NCBI GenBank assembly: GCA_014529385.2
Contig: CM043970.1
Span: 49,717,898-49,781,897, forward strand
Reading direction: 5' to 3'
DNA: 64,000 bases
DNA from: Adiantum capillus-veneris
Taxonomy: Eukaryota; Streptophyta; Polypodiopsida; Polypodiales; Pteridaceae
Shown piece after piece: positions 1 through 10,580 of the stretch; within the stretch, counting starts at the first letter, position 1, and the number at the start of each line of letters is the position of its first letter. Under the pieces are notes generated by a model. It was not told the DNA's origin and ran no database searches. It was given only the letters and a program-made list of their open reading frames with translations. The position numbers and the translations under genes are program-made.

Positions 1-829
1 AATGAGTAAGAACACAGAGATCATCTGCTTCAAGTCTTTCAGGCATTACGAGATCACACGTTAGTGATTAATGCAAAGAAAACTGAATTTTTCCTACCAG
101 AGATACACTTTTTGGGACACATTGTGTCAGCAGCAGGAGTGCAAATGGACCCGGCCAAGATAGAGACTATCCGTGATTGGCCCGATTTGAGGAATGTCCA
201 TGAAGTTAGAAGCTTCTTGGGACTGTGTTTGTGCACAATTGCTTAGTATGCCAGAAGGTCAATTTTGACAGGCATAAGGCACAGGGATTGTTACAGCCTT
301 TACCCATACCCACCCACCCCTTGGAAAATATTGGAATGGATTTCATTTTTGATCTCCCGAGAACACAGAATGATCACGATGATTTTCCGATTACATGGCA
401 CGTCTGAAACGATTGTCTCCGACAGAGACCCCAGATTTATGAGTTTGTTTTTGGAAGGCAGTTCTCGTCATCGTTCCACTTGCAGACTAACCGACAATCC
501 GAGATTGCCAATTCAGTGATTTTAGATTTATTGAAGTCTTGTATCTCGGATCAGAAGACTCAATGGGAAAAGAACTTACCTTTGGTGGAATTTGCCTACA
601 ATAACACGATACACTCTTCGACAAGGAAGACGCCATGTGAGATTGTTGAAAGTGCTGCGAAGGTTCCATCCTTCCTGAGCACGAAAGATTAGATATTTGA
701 AGCGGATGAATATTCGCGAGATTTGGATACGGCTTTTGCCAAGGTTCGCGAGACTTTGCAGGAGTCTCAAGAACGACAGAAAAAGGCAGCGGATCGCTAT
801 CGTCGCAACTTGAAACTGAAGGAGGATGA
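1..829 (+). pseudogene. Chromovirus A pol remnant: RT thumb fused to integrase
   Basis: This is degraded Ty3/Gypsy pol. Positions 64-225 encode the end of reverse transcriptase (FFLPEIHFLGHIVSAAGVQM, then a VRSFLGLC ending). The sequence passes directly into an integrase zinc-finger tail (CLVCQKVNFDRH) and core start (IGMDFIFDLPR) at about 235-350, so RNase H and the first part of integrase are deleted. A second deletion joins the core start to the second catalytic region (IVSDRDPRFMS, 411-441). Further on, WEKNLPLVEFAYNNTIHSS (567-624) is the usual end of the core. Stops and frame changes separate these blocks, so no enzyme is made. The 5' part lies outside the window. Confidence 0.85.
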
Positions 830-1261
830 TTGGGTGCTCTTACTTTTGAGAAGGCACGCCTAAGAAAGAAAAAGGGAAAGGAGAGGCTTTTTCCAAAGCT
901 TAGTATGCGATACTACGAACCTTTCCAGATAACTGAAAAGATAAATGATGTCTCCTTTCGATTGAAACTGCCAGATACTTGGAGGATTCACAATGCATTG
1001 CATGTGAGTCTCTTGAAACCTATTAAGGGTGATGTGCCTGATGATGGGGAGCCTGATGAGCAACCTGCAGTGGAAGAAAACAAGGAGATCCTTGTTCCCG
1101 AACAGATTTTGGCACATAACGATACCAAAAAAGGTAAAGTCCGAAGGCGGTTCTTGGTTAACTTCAAGAACTTTCCTGCATTTGATGCAAAGTGGATGGA
1201 GGAGGAGGACCTAGCAGATACTCCTCGGATTGTGAAACTTTACCTCGATGTTTTGGTTTAG
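830..1261 (+). pseudogene. Chromovirus A integrase C-terminus with chromodomain
   Basis: A 143-codon open stretch forms the end of the integrase. It shows the GPY/F-type segment (MRYYEPFQI), then WRIHNALHVSLLKPIKG, which is the hallmark of Gypsy integrase tails. A chromodomain follows (RRRFLVNFKNFPAFDAKWM and EEEDLADTP). In the family the chromodomain directs integration to marked chromatin, which places element A among chromoviruses. The stretch belongs to the same broken gene as 1-829; the ATG at 830 is only the first one in an open frame. Element H in this window has the closely similar HVSLLKPYKGE. Confidence 0.88.
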
Positions 1262-1846
1262 CATAGTCTACTCCAAACGGAACCCAGAATTCAGCTTGGC
1301 CGGAGATCTGGTGCAGTGGGATGCACAAGAGGGGAGTCACTCCGCTCCTTTGTCAACAGATGCCTTGATTTTGATACTAAAGTCACTGATGTCTCTTTGA
1401 GCTTCAGGGATACTGAGAGCTGACAGTATTCTGTTGGATGACTTTATGAAATGGAATTCCTGATAATGATACTGATTTGTTCTTGACTTCTTGTGAGTGC
1501 AGGAACTGAAAGCCGAAATGACTGCAGCATTTTGATCTGGTTGATCTCGAATAGACATGGTTGCAATAGGGATTAGTCAATCGGACATCGATGAGGTCGC
1601 GATTGGACCTAGATGTGATTGCTAGCTACATTGCCGATAAATCATGGTCTAAGATCCGAATGAATGTTGAATGTCATGTGATGTCCTGTGATGTCGTGTG
1701 ATGTGACTGTCGATTTTGTACATGTGCTAGATGTGTGTTCCTAGTACGTAGGTACTAACAGTCAGTGTCTGCTAAGACGGTTTATGGCTATTGTCGGTTT
1801 TGCAGGCGTAATCGCGGTCGGTTACAATGCTTTCAAGAGGGGGGTA
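1262..1846 (+). other. Element A 3' untranslated region and polypurine tract
   Basis: There is no coding sequence between the integrase stop and the LTR. A short tandem ATGT(C/T)GTGTGATGT-like run lies near 1670-1705. The purine-rich tract at about 1834-1844 (CAAGAGGGGGG) followed by TA directly precedes the LTR start and should prime plus-strand DNA synthesis. Confidence 0.7.
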
Positions 1847-2360
1847 TGTCACAAAGTGATGACGTGGCGGACAGCAAACCCTAATTTCTGCCAAAAACCC
1901 TAATTTCCGAAAATCGCGGAGGCTAAAAAAAATGATAATCGACGCGAATCTTGCTTTTTCTCTACGCAATGAGAAAGAGAGAGAGAATGCTTTTGCTTTC
2001 AAGTTTTGACTCTCTGTGAGAGAGAGAGAGAGAGAGAGAGAGAGCAGTTGCTTTTGATTTGAAGTTTTTGGGGCTCTGCTTTTGGGCATCCCTTGTAACC
2101 TTTAAATTAGTGGTGAGGGCCTTACTTCTCAGAGCATCTGGACGCAGAGTCTGAGAGTGAAACCCTAGCCACTCTCTTGTACTTTGATCTGATTAATATA
2201 AAAAGAAATACCGAAAGGGGCGCCAGTCTTTGGGGCCAATATCTCTAGGCACGGAACTCCGCCGGACCAGTGTACATCTATTGTGATCTGTGACTTGTTT
2301 TGAAGTGGTTATTTGGTGTTGTCGCGGTTGATTCTTGACTTGGAGTGTCCAAGTCTGTTA
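1847..2360 (+). repeat. 3' LTR of chromovirus A
   Basis: It begins TGTCACAAAGTGATGACGTG right after the polypurine tract. It carries a (GA)n tract at about 2016-2043, an AT-rich TAATATAAAAAG near 2198 and the core GGGGCGCCAGTCTTTGGGGC at about 2219-2238 that recurs in the LTRs of B, D and E. The 3' edge (about 2360) is set by alignment with LTR B (GTGTCCAAGTCTGTTA versus GTGTCCAAGTCTATTA). No downstream copy or target duplication was found. Confidence 0.75.
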
Positions 2361-2802
2361 CGGGGTGTCCCGGAAAGACCAATCCGACATCCAAAGACGG
2401 AACAGGCAAAAACCTACCCGGCATGTACTGAAGCTCTCTCCAAAACTGACAGTAATGCATGCCCAATCCAAAGCGTCGAGCGGTAAGGGGAAACTGAAAA
2501 GTGTAGCCCGCCTCATCAACCACATGACCAACCACTAGAAGGCCACGACAAGAGAGAAAGTACGACTAGCGAGACGAACAGTCGACCAAAGTAAGAGAGA
2601 ATGCCCGACTCCAATGAAGACTCTCCAATCGAACAATACCCTTCCCGCTGTTGTCGACCATGCCATGATAGATAAATTGTAATATGTTTCCAAGCAGAAA
2701 TCAAACTGAGAGTAACAGGACATCCAGTAATGCGTCTTTGCATCTTGCCAAACACGACCTCCCAAAGAGATGATTGCCAATGGCCAAAAGAGAAAGTAAC
2801 AA
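2361..2802. other. Unassigned sequence between LTRs A and B
   Basis: About 440 bases with no recognisable gene, repeat or LTR boundary. The short open frames on both strands have no family resemblance. It may be an old retroelement fragment. Confidence 0.5.
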
Positions 2803-2914
2803 TGTCACAAAATTATGATGTGGCATGTCTGCCCAGAGACATTTACAAGTTAATTGAAACTTGTTCCAACTTTTAGGGTCCCGCCCGATGGGGCCCTGGG
2901 GACACTAAAGAATT

Positions 2915-2971
<57 letters not shown>

Positions 2972-3402
2972 CAGTTGTACGAACGCTCCCCGTTTCGTGC
3001 TGGCTGGTAATGTGGCAGCCGTTCGGAATTCCGTGATTTGTGCTGGCAAGAGTTAGCGCTAGCTTTTGGACCCTAAAGCTTTTGGATTTGAAGCTTTTTA
3101 TATACTGCTTTTGTAGAGCCCTTGGGGCCTTTAAATACGAACCCAAGGCCACTCCCTGGCTCAGTTTTGCTGACAAGCAACAGGGTAGAGAGGACCCTCG
3201 GGCCTTGTAACTTTGCTCAAGCATTAATATAAAAACAAATACCAAAAGGGGCGCCAGTCTTTGGGGCCAATATCTCTAGGCACGGAACTACGCCAAGCCG
3301 TGCCAACTCAAGTGAATTGTGATTAAATTTGTGAAGTGTTTGTAAGTGATTCTCTCGTGTGTCGTGCCAGATTCTCGATTTGGGTGTCCAAGTCTATTAG
3401 AG
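2803..3402 (+). repeat. 5' LTR of element B
   Basis: It starts TGTCACAAAATTATGATGTG and ends just before a primer binding site. It contains a long (GA)n run at about 2917-2970, TTAATATAAAAAC as a probable TATA region near 3225, and the shared GGGGCGCCAGTCTTTGGGGC core at about 3248-3267. It is related to but distinct from LTR A, mainly in the upstream half. The final bases read ATTAGA where related LTRs end in ACA, so the terminus is mutated. Confidence 0.8.
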
Positions 3403-3414
3403 TGGTATCAAAGC
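3403..3414 (+). promoter_or_regulatory. Primer binding site of element B (initiator Met tRNA type)
   Basis: TGGTATCAAAGC directly follows the LTR and differs by one base from TGGTATCAGAGC, the usual complement of the plant initiator tRNA-Met 3' end. It fixes the orientation of element B as +. Confidence 0.85.
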
Positions 3415-3466
3415 TCAATCGATTTTCCTTCCACCGGAAAATCTCATCCCTTTTTCTGCGACACAC

Positions 3467-3615
3467 ATGGATTCGGGTGATGACTCCCGCAAGAATCAAA
3501 CGAACCCACCTAGCAATTATGGATCAAGTGACAGCACGGAAAATTCTAATGGAACAACAAACAAAGAGTACGGGCCGCCTCGGCCTACGGAGTACGAACA
3601 AATGGACATGCAACG
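3467..3615 (+). pseudogene. Gag N-terminus of element B, first part
   Basis: The ATG at 3467 opens a hydrophilic gag leader (MDSGDDSRKNQTNPPSNYGS, later PPRPTEYEQMDMQ). The same leader occurs on the minus strand at 12880-13033 in element D, which supports the start and frame. The frame is cut at 3615 by the family C solo LTR and resumes at 10581 after a 5-bp duplication (CAACG), where QQQVDACAKQMRQFSK continues it. Confidence 0.8.
3611..3615. repeat. Target site duplication of family C solo LTR (left)
   Basis: CAACG here matches CAACG at 10581-10585. The two copies flank a sequence that starts TGTCACGTGACA and ends CCTTACA, as expected for integrase-mediated LTR element insertion. Confidence 0.88.
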
Positions 3616-4798
3616 TGTCACGTGACACATCCCAACCCTATGTGTCCGTGGACAAGCTACACCATAGCAAGGTTCCCGTCAGTTCAGTCAAGTCTAGATT
3701 AGCAGTGATCTGGCACTTTTGTGAGTCTATTCGTAGACCGTGCATGCCCGGTCACTTAGCATAGATGCATATCCTCCGGTTGCACACAGCATGATCATCT
3801 GAATTCCCATCAGAATCCATTAGCATCAATTAGGGGAATTTTCCAATGCATTTAGCCTATTTTCCTATTTATTGGGATTTTCACTTATTATTTTTAAGTG
3901 ACTTTCCAACAAAAGTAGGTAGGGCAATTTTGCTAAGTTAATATATAAGCAAACCCAAGTTCACACTTTCGGGGAGAAGAGGCAGCAGGAGCTTCCCGCT
4001 CAACAGGTAACTTCTCAGCAGTAACCCCCCCCCCCCCCCCCCCCCGCAGTAGACCCTCGCCATCCTCCCACTTCCCTTGGCGTTTTCCATCTCCAGTAGC
4101 CATCGCCATAGACCTCCAAGTGCTTGGCGTTTTTCAGCCCTTACCGGCAGCAGCATCAAGTCATCACTAACGCTAGCCACCCTTGATCACCCTCAGCGAT
4201 TTCAGCCTCAAGCACATCCAGCCCTTGCGTTTTACTAACGCTAGACAATTAGCCATCTCAGCGTTTTCCAGCATTGAGGAAGCGGCAGCAACCAGCGTTT
4301 CCAGCCCTCGACAAGGACATAAAAACGCAGCCAGAACAGGGCAGAAGGTCAGCGTTTTTATTCAGCCCTAAGCCCCCCACACAACAGTCATTTTCAGCCA
4401 GTAAAGCAACAAGAAAAACAGTCATCTCAGCCCCGAAACAGTCCAAGAATTTCAGCCTAAAGAAGATCTCAGATTTCGGCCATCAAGTCGTCGTCGTCAT
4501 GACCGTTGTCATCATCGGCATAGTCCCATTGCATCACTCCATTGCATACGCATTGTACACCTTTGTGCAATCAAAGAATAGACCACTCTCGCCGACGAGA
4601 GTGGGGCCTTCGGAGGGTTTTACAACCTCTCGTGTGTCGTATCTCTTCTCTCTCCTTCTCTCGGTCTCATTAACTTGCACGCACAATATCCACTCACTTT
4701 GTTCGTGATCACAGCACTCTACAAGACGGAAGGCTCTCTCTTTCCCTAAGAACTAAAAGGAACCTTGAGCAATAAAGATCACTAATCTTGAGAAAATA
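3616..4798 (+). repeat. Solo LTR of family C, left part
   Basis: This is a + orientation LTR starting TGTCACGTGACACATCCC. Its remaining 26 bases are at 10555-10580 and end CTGCACCTTACA, giving about 1,209 bp. It matches the reverse complement of the two LTRs of the C element nested inside it. It includes a 21-C homopolymer at 4025-4045. Because the target duplication abuts both LTR ends with no internal region, this looks like a solo LTR left by LTR-LTR recombination. It lies inside the gag gene of element B. Confidence 0.88.
4794..4798. repeat. Target site duplication of nested C element (left)
   Basis: AAATA at 4794-4798 matches AAATA at 10550-10554, exactly flanking the terminal TG and CA of the minus-strand element. 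Removing the element and one copy restores a continuous family C LTR (GAGAAAATACAACATTC). Confidence 0.92.
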
Positions 4799-5926
4799 TG
4801 TAAGGTGCAGCGGAATGAATGTTGTATTTTCTCAAGATTAGTGATCTTCATGGCTCAAGGTTCCTTTTAGTTCTTAGGGAAGGAGAGAGCCTTCCGTCTT
4901 GTAGAGTGTTGTGATCACGAACAAAGTGAGTGGATATTGTGCGTGCAAGTGAATGAGACTGAGAGAAGGAGAGAGAAGAGATACGACACCCGAGAGGTTG
5001 TAAAACCCTCCTCCGAACGCCCCACTCTCGTTGGCAAGAGTGGTCTACTTTGATTGCACAAAGGTGTACAATGCGAATGCAATGGACTGATGCAATGGGA
5101 TTATGCCGATGACGACGGCGACTTCATGGCTGAAAACTGTGATCCTCTATGGCTGTGTTTCGAGGCTGAAAATGACTGTTTTTCTTGCTATCTTAATGGC
5201 TGAAAATGACTGTTCTTGTCTGGGGTCATGCTACAGATGAAGACGCTGACGTTGCTCGCTTGAGGGGCTGCGTTTTTATGGCCTTAATCACCTGCTGAAA
5301 ACGGTGCAGCAATGCTGCAAATCTCTGATGATCTGCAATATTGGGCTGGCGTTTTTGGCTGAAAACGCTGATGGCAAAAACGCTATGGCATGCTGATGCT
5401 GCAATCCCAAAACACTGGCCTTTTAAAGCTGCCGGAAGGGAGACAAGCACCAGAGAGAGATCTTGTCGGCGATGGTTGAATCTGTGAAGAAAACGCTAGA
5501 GATGGGAGATGAATGGCGAGGGATCTTGATGCTGAGGGGGGTACTGCTGAGAAGTTGCCTGTTGAGCGAGAAGCTCCTGCTGCCTCTTCTGCCAGAAAGT
5601 GCTAACTTGGGTTTGCTTATAACCTACTTTTGTTGGAAAGTCACTTAAAAATAATAAGTGAAAATAACCAATAAATAGGAAAATAGGCTAAATGCACTGA
5701 AAAATTCACCTAACTGATGCTAATGGATTCTGATGGGAATTCCGATGATCATGTTGTGTGTAACCGGAGGATATGCATCTAAGCTAAGTGACTGGGCATG
5801 CACGGTCTACGAATAGACTCATAAAAGTGCCAGATCACTGCTAATCTAAACTGACTTGACTGACAAGAACCCTACTGTGGTATAGCTTGTCCACGGACAC
5901 ATAGGGTTGGGATGTGTCACGTGACA
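4799..5926 (-). repeat. 3' LTR of element C
   Basis: This direct copy of 9400-10549 runs on the minus strand from TGTCACGTGACA (5926) to CCTTACA (4799). It is about 22 bp shorter than the 5' LTR because of a deletion near 5622, where the 5' copy has TATATTAACTTAGCAAATTT. Most of the rest matches with scattered substitutions, suggesting a moderately recent insertion. Confidence 0.92.
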
Positions 5927-5940
5927 TCCCCTCCTTTTCA
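5927..5940 (-). promoter_or_regulatory. Polypurine tract of element C
   Basis: On the minus strand TGAAAAGGAGGGGA lies immediately upstream of the 3' LTR start. Its position and composition fit the plus-strand primer of an LTR element. Confidence 0.85.
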
Positions 5941-6381
5941 AAGTGAGGTACTGGTACCAAGCTGTATGGCGTCGAGGGAGATCGCCAACAGCATCCGAAA
6001 TCCTGGAAGGGACTCTTCGTCGGCCCACTCTGATGTGTGGGTCGTGCGGTACTTGAACTTCATAAAGGTCTGCAACGCTTGCTTCTTTGGGCCACGCCGA
6101 AAGCGACTCAAAGTCTTCTGTGGCTCCTTCGATGCTTCAACTTTGTTGAGAGTCCTGCTTCTTTCGTCTTCAAGAATCTCCATGGTTGAAAATTCCTGAA
6201 ACCATCTCCAACACAAAACCATGAACATACCCGTTCCCTGTAAAGTGAAGGAAAAAAATCTGGTCTTCTCTAAAGACTGTGTATGCAATGTCGATGAACA
6301 TAGAGAAGGAGTGACAACCCGTTCATCAAACACATGCAAACAATGAGGTCGAATCTTTTCTGTTTGATCGAAATCAATCAA
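5938..6381 (-). pseudogene. Element C 3' open frame with possible chromodomain relic
   Basis: This 147-codon frame runs from after the previous ORF to the polypurine tract. Near its end it reads KFKYRTTHTSEWADEESL, which resembles the core of a Gypsy integrase chromodomain (V-K-F/W-K ... W-x-x-E/D-E). If so, the chromodomain is the only surviving piece of pol, and C could derive from a chromovirus by a large internal deletion. The rest is not recognisable. No integrase catalytic motif precedes it. Confidence 0.4.
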
Positions 6382-7344
6382 CTATGGCAAATCACAATGA
6401 AAATGCCCATGCTTGGTGCTCATACTATCATGTGCTCTTTCGGAAACTGTGTCATGCCAAGGAAGAGACATGAAATGTGACTTCCTGACATACAAACTTT
6501 TCAGCTTTTCTTGAACAATCCGCATACATTCGTGCTCATCCATGAGAGAAACGTGCTCAACATAGAATATGTTATGCCGAATAAAAGGGATCACATAACG
6601 ATGCTGACTAAAATACAGGAAACCTTCACAAATGAAACACTTGAACAACGCGTGCGTATCAATCATGCGAACACATAATACTTCCTGTGAGGGTGCTTTT
6701 GACCAAGGCTCGAGAGCCAAGATCGGTTCTTCCTGAAGGGGTTCTTGGGACCTAGGCTCGAGAGCCAAGATCGATCCTTCGTGATTGATCGAATCTACAA
6801 CAAGGTTAGCTTCACTAGAAAAAGCATCCACTAACACATCATCCTTGTGGACAATCACATCATCTTCATGCAATTCATCATGCTTGTCTGTTTCATCCAA
6901 ATCATCATGCAAATCATTATCCTTCAAATCATCATGCTTCTCATAATCATGCAAGTTCTGTGTGTCATGCTGTGGAGAAAAAGAGACTGAAAGAGTCTCC
7001 TTATCTTGAATCCTTTCAACCTTGTCCTGCATATTAGCAATGAGAGATGGAGAATGAGCAATGTCCTCTCCATGAATGACAATAGGAGAATCACTTTTGG
7101 CATTGAGAGTTATAGTGTTAGTCAGAAAATCCATGAGAGCGTCATTATCACGAAACCATCGAATGCCCAAAATCATCACACATCCTGAGAGGAGAAACAA
7201 CAAATCTTCTAGTGAACGGAGTCTGTTTAATTGCAAATAACACATCAAGGCATTCCTCGGTGATGAGAGCGTCCATACCAGGACGAAAGCCAGAGACCTC
7301 GATAGGAGATCTCGGACTAACTTCGAGGCGGGCTCTCTCAACAA
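6382..7344 (-). pseudogene. Element C ORF after gag: protease end plus acidic repeats
   Basis: The frame begins just past the gag/protease frame and is shifted from it. CVMILGIRWFRDNDALMDFL (about 7110-7180) matches the conserved segment that closes retroviral-type aspartic proteases (I-L-G-M-x-W). A strongly acidic low-complexity stretch follows (HDYEKHDDLKDNDLHDDLDE) and then a duplicated ILALEP...SQE segment. The last third (MIDTHALFKCFICEGFLYFS) is not recognised. A single-base shift near 7180 would join it to the gag frame. No reverse transcriptase motif is present. Confidence 0.6.
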
Positions 7345-8893
7345 GAGAGGAACTGATCACATCATGCATACTACCTAGGTCAAACAATATGACAAAACCG
7401 TGCCCCGACGTACGACCATAACATTTAATGAGAGAATCATCAATGGGAGGGTCCTGAGAAACTGTGGGCACGATCGTGTTATCACTCATTGCATTTACAG
7501 ATGTAGGCGGTGTTGTGGGTTCTTTAGATTCATTCGATTCAAGCTTAGGACATGTTCTTTTTATGTGACCCTTAATGTGACAATGAAAACAACGACCTTC
7601 CTTAGAATACGTGCTTTGTTCTTCCGAAGTGATGTGACATCCTACAATTCCTTGTGCTACCTTTTCATCTGGAGTAAGCTTAGGTTTAGCAATTGTGTTA
7701 GCCTTACCCTTAGATTCATTGGAAGAATTCTTTGATGAGAGACTCTTGGAAGATTGGTTAGAAGAGTTATCATTCTTACCGTTCTTGTCGTTCTGCGGGT
7801 TCTGAGAAGTGTGCGAGGTACTTGTGGAAGTCTTGTTCTCCTTAGGCTTTCCCTTGTTGTGCTTCATCTCCTGTGCGAGAGCAATCGCTACCGCCTTGTT
7901 GAGATCGATTGGATCGAATACCTCGACATCGTACTTGATATACTCGTCCAATCCAAAGAGAAAAGCCTCTTTGCGCCCATTATCCGACATGCGTAATTGG
8001 GTACCTAGCTGCAAAACACGATTAGAAAAAGACATAACCGGCATACCATTTTGCTTGAGAGCGCGCCAATCGTCCTTCAATCGTGCGAGATACTAAGGTG
8101 GCATAAACCGCGCCTTGAGCTTGTCTTGGAAATCAACCCAACTAAAAGAGAGGGGCGTGAAATCGTCGGTTGCCTCAAGGTGCGCGGCTAGCTGTGCCTC
8201 TTGCCATGCGTGGTACCAATTAATGGCATCACCGGCAAGGTACATAGCTACCGTCAAAACTTTGCTATTTCCTCTCTTCTTAGTTGTCGCAAAATAAGCA
8301 TTAAATTGATGCAACCAAGAATGAATAACTGTAGCCTCCATCTTACCGTCATACTTACTGAAAGTCAACTTTTCTGTGACTGGATGGTTGGAATCCGCAT
8401 CGTGGCTTGCGCCACTTAACGAACTCCCACGATCTTTGGGTGGTTCGGTCTTCGAGGCTAGGATGTGGGAAATAAATTCTTGATGACGAATCTCCTTTTG
8501 AGCTTCTCGTTCATCGCGCTCGTGTTCGAAAGCAAGTCGATTTTCTTCTTGTTTTGCGGCAAGAGCAATGCGCTCACGCTCCTGAGCAAGGCGATTTTCT
8601 TCTTGTTTTGCGGCAAGAGTGGCGTTTCTTTCATCGCGCTCGCGGTCCTTGGCTTCTTGTGCTTCTGCTTTGCTTGCGAGTTGTGCCAATGCAACTCGAT
8701 TCGTTTCTTGTTGTTGTGCCATCATGTCCAACATCGACTTGACCATCATCTCCATAGGAGTGAGTGCAACTCGTGGCGTAGATGGCGAAGGGGGAGGGTC
8801 GAAAAAGTCTCCTGGTGGGGAAAAATCTTCGCCGCCTCTCTCATGCTCATCACCTGTATGCGAAGTATCCATTCCGCTTCGGGTGACGACCAT
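7148..8893 (-). pseudogene. Gag-protease polyprotein of element C
   Basis: The ATG at 8893 starts MVVTRSGMDTSHTGDEHERG. A charged coiled-coil-like stretch follows, with two near-identical units (LAAKQEENRLA), then a retrotransposon gag domain (GDAINWYHAWQEAQ). A zinc knuckle, CFHCHIKGHIKRTC (CX2CX4HX4C), binds nucleic acid in this family. The protease start LFDLGSMHDVISSSLVERA has DLGS where DTG/DSG is usual. The frame is open for about 580 codons except for one TAG at 8093-8095, which by position (MPP-stop-YLARLKDDW) looks like a mutated sense codon. The frame shifts near 7180. Confidence 0.85.
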
Positions 8894-9386
8894 GCACTAT
8901 AATCTTGGGTTCTGAAGTTCGCGAGGAACTTGGGTTCTTGAGGGTCTTGAGGTTCTTGAGGTCCTTGATTCATGAGAATCTAGGGTTCTTGAGGTTCTTG
9001 AGGGTCTTGAGTCTTGAGGGTCTTGAGTTCTTGGGGTTCTTGAGGTTTTCTTTCGCTTGCAAATCGCGTTGGAGAAGGATCTTCTCTTCACCCGAGTTCT
9101 ACCCTTTTCTGCAGGCGCACCCCTTGGCGGCCTTGCGCTCACACCAAGGTTGCTTTTTCCTACCTCACGTCGATTGGCCGGCCGCTAAGTGCACGGTCCG
9201 CTCTCAATGAGTGAAAAGAGACACAAGGGGAGGCTAGACAAGCCCTTCTTTCTTGGGATTCCTGTCACTCTTCAACAAAACACGTTTAGGAATCGCCACG
9301 CCCAAGTAAACTTGGGTTCGTGCGATCGCAACAAGCAAAAAAAATTCTTGTGGTTCTTTCCTTGAGTAATGCAGAACACTTCCAAA
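8894..9386 (-). other. Element C leader with Arg/Ser-rich upstream frame
   Basis: This is the region between primer site and gag start. Minus-strand positions 9142-8897 are open and encode a basic repeat (PSRTSRTLDSHESRTSRTSR) derived from a tandem GTTCTTGAG-type repeat at about 8925-9050. The stop of this frame lies four bases before the gag ATG at 8893. It may be only a repeat expansion in the packaging leader. Confidence 0.5.
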
Positions 9387-9398
9387 GCTCCGATACCA
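9387..9398 (-). promoter_or_regulatory. Primer binding site of element C
   Basis: On the minus strand TGGTATCGGAGC lies one base after the 5' LTR end (9400). It differs by one base from the initiator tRNA-Met complement. Confidence 0.88.
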
Positions 9399-9399
9399 A

Positions 9400-10549
9400 T
9401 GTAAGGTGCAACGGAATGAATGTTGTATTTTCTCAAGATTAGTGATCTTTATTGCTCAAGGTTCCTTTTAGTTCTTAGGGAAGGAGAGAGCCTTCCGTCT
9501 TGTAGAGTGTTGTGATCACGAACAAAGTGAGTGGATATTGTGCGTGCAATTGAATGAGACTGAGAGAAGGAGAGAGAAGAGATACGACACCCAAGAGGTT
9601 GTAAAACCCTCCTCCGAAGGCCCCACTCTCGTTGGCGAGAGTGGTCTACTTTGATTGCACAAAGGTGTACAATGCGAATGCAATGGATTGATGCAATGGG
9701 ATTATGCCGATGACGACGGCGACTTCGTGGCTGAAAACTGTGATCCTCTATGGCTGTGTTTCGAGGCTGAAAATGACTGTTTTTCTTGCTATCTTAATGG
9801 CTGAAAATGACTGTTCTTGTCTGGGGTCATGCTGCAGATGAAAACGCTGATGTTGCTGGCTTGAGGGGCTACGTTTTTATGGCCTTAATCACCTGCTGAA
9901 AACGGTGCAGCAATGCTGCAAATCTCTGATGATCTGCAATATTGGGCTGGCGTTTTTGGCTGAAAACGCTGATGGCAAAAACGCTATGGCATGCTGATGC
10001 TGCAATCCCAAAACGCTGGCCTTTTAGGGCTGCCGGAAGGGAGACAAGCGCCAGAGAGAGATCTTGTCGGCGATGGCTGAATCTGTGAAGAAAACGCTAG
10101 AGATGGGAGATGGATGGCGAGGGATCTTGATGTTGAGGGGGATACTGCTGAGAAGTTGCCTGTTGAGCGAGAAGCTCCTGCTGCCTCTTCTGCCAGAAAG
10201 TGCTAACTTGGGTTTGCTTATATATTAACTTAGCAAATTTGCCCTACCTACTTTTGTTGGAAAGTCGCTTAAAAATAATAAGTGTAAATAACCAATAAAT
10301 AGGAAAATAGGCTAAATGCACTGAAAAATTCCCCTAACTGATGCTAATGGATTCTGATGGGAATTCGGATGATCATGCTGTGTGTAACCGAAGGATATGC
10401 ATCTAAGCTAAGTGACTGGCATGCACGGTCTACGAATAGACTCACAAAAGTGCCAGATCACTGCTAATCTAAACTGATTTGACTGACGGGAACCCTGCTG
10501 TGGTATAGCTTGTCCACGGGCACATAGGGTTGGGATGTGTCACGTGACA
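9400..10549 (-). repeat. 5' LTR of element C
   Basis: An 1,150-bp LTR runs on the minus strand from TGTCACGTGACACATCCC (10549) to the CACCTTACA end (9400). It is flanked by AAATA at 10550-10554 and by the primer site at 9387-9398. A relative in opposite orientation forms the enclosing solo LTR. Confidence 0.92.
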
Positions 10550-10554
10550 AAATA

Positions 10555-10580
10555 CAACATTCATTCCGCTGCACCTTACA
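10555..10580 (+). repeat. Solo LTR of family C, right end
   Basis: These are the last 26 bases of the solo LTR interrupted at 4798, ending CTGCACCTTACA. They are followed at 10581-10585 by CAACG, the second copy of the target duplication. Confidence 0.88.

Larger units (their letters stand above)
4799..10549 (-). mobile_element. Complete LTR retrotransposon C, gag/protease-only, 5.75 kb
   Basis: A minus-strand element has two direct LTRs (9400-10549 and 4799-5926), a primer site, a polypurine tract and an AAATA target duplication. Its 3.5-kb interior encodes gag with a zinc knuckle, a protease-like region and two further frames, but no reverse transcriptase, RNase H or integrase core motif on either strand. 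It therefore resembles non-autonomous gag-bearing elements (TR-GAG type) that depend on a partner. It sits inside a solo LTR of its own family. Confidence 0.88.

Noticed and set aside
4025-4045. 21-C homopolymer as a functional element
   Set aside because: It occurs in one LTR copy only; the related C LTRs have only a short G-run (GGGGGG or GGGGGGA) at the matching place. It is probably slippage.
6382-7344. Acidic ORF of element C as a captured host gene
   Set aside because: Its start contains the retroelement protease end and it is contiguous with gag, so it is more simply part of the element polyprotein.
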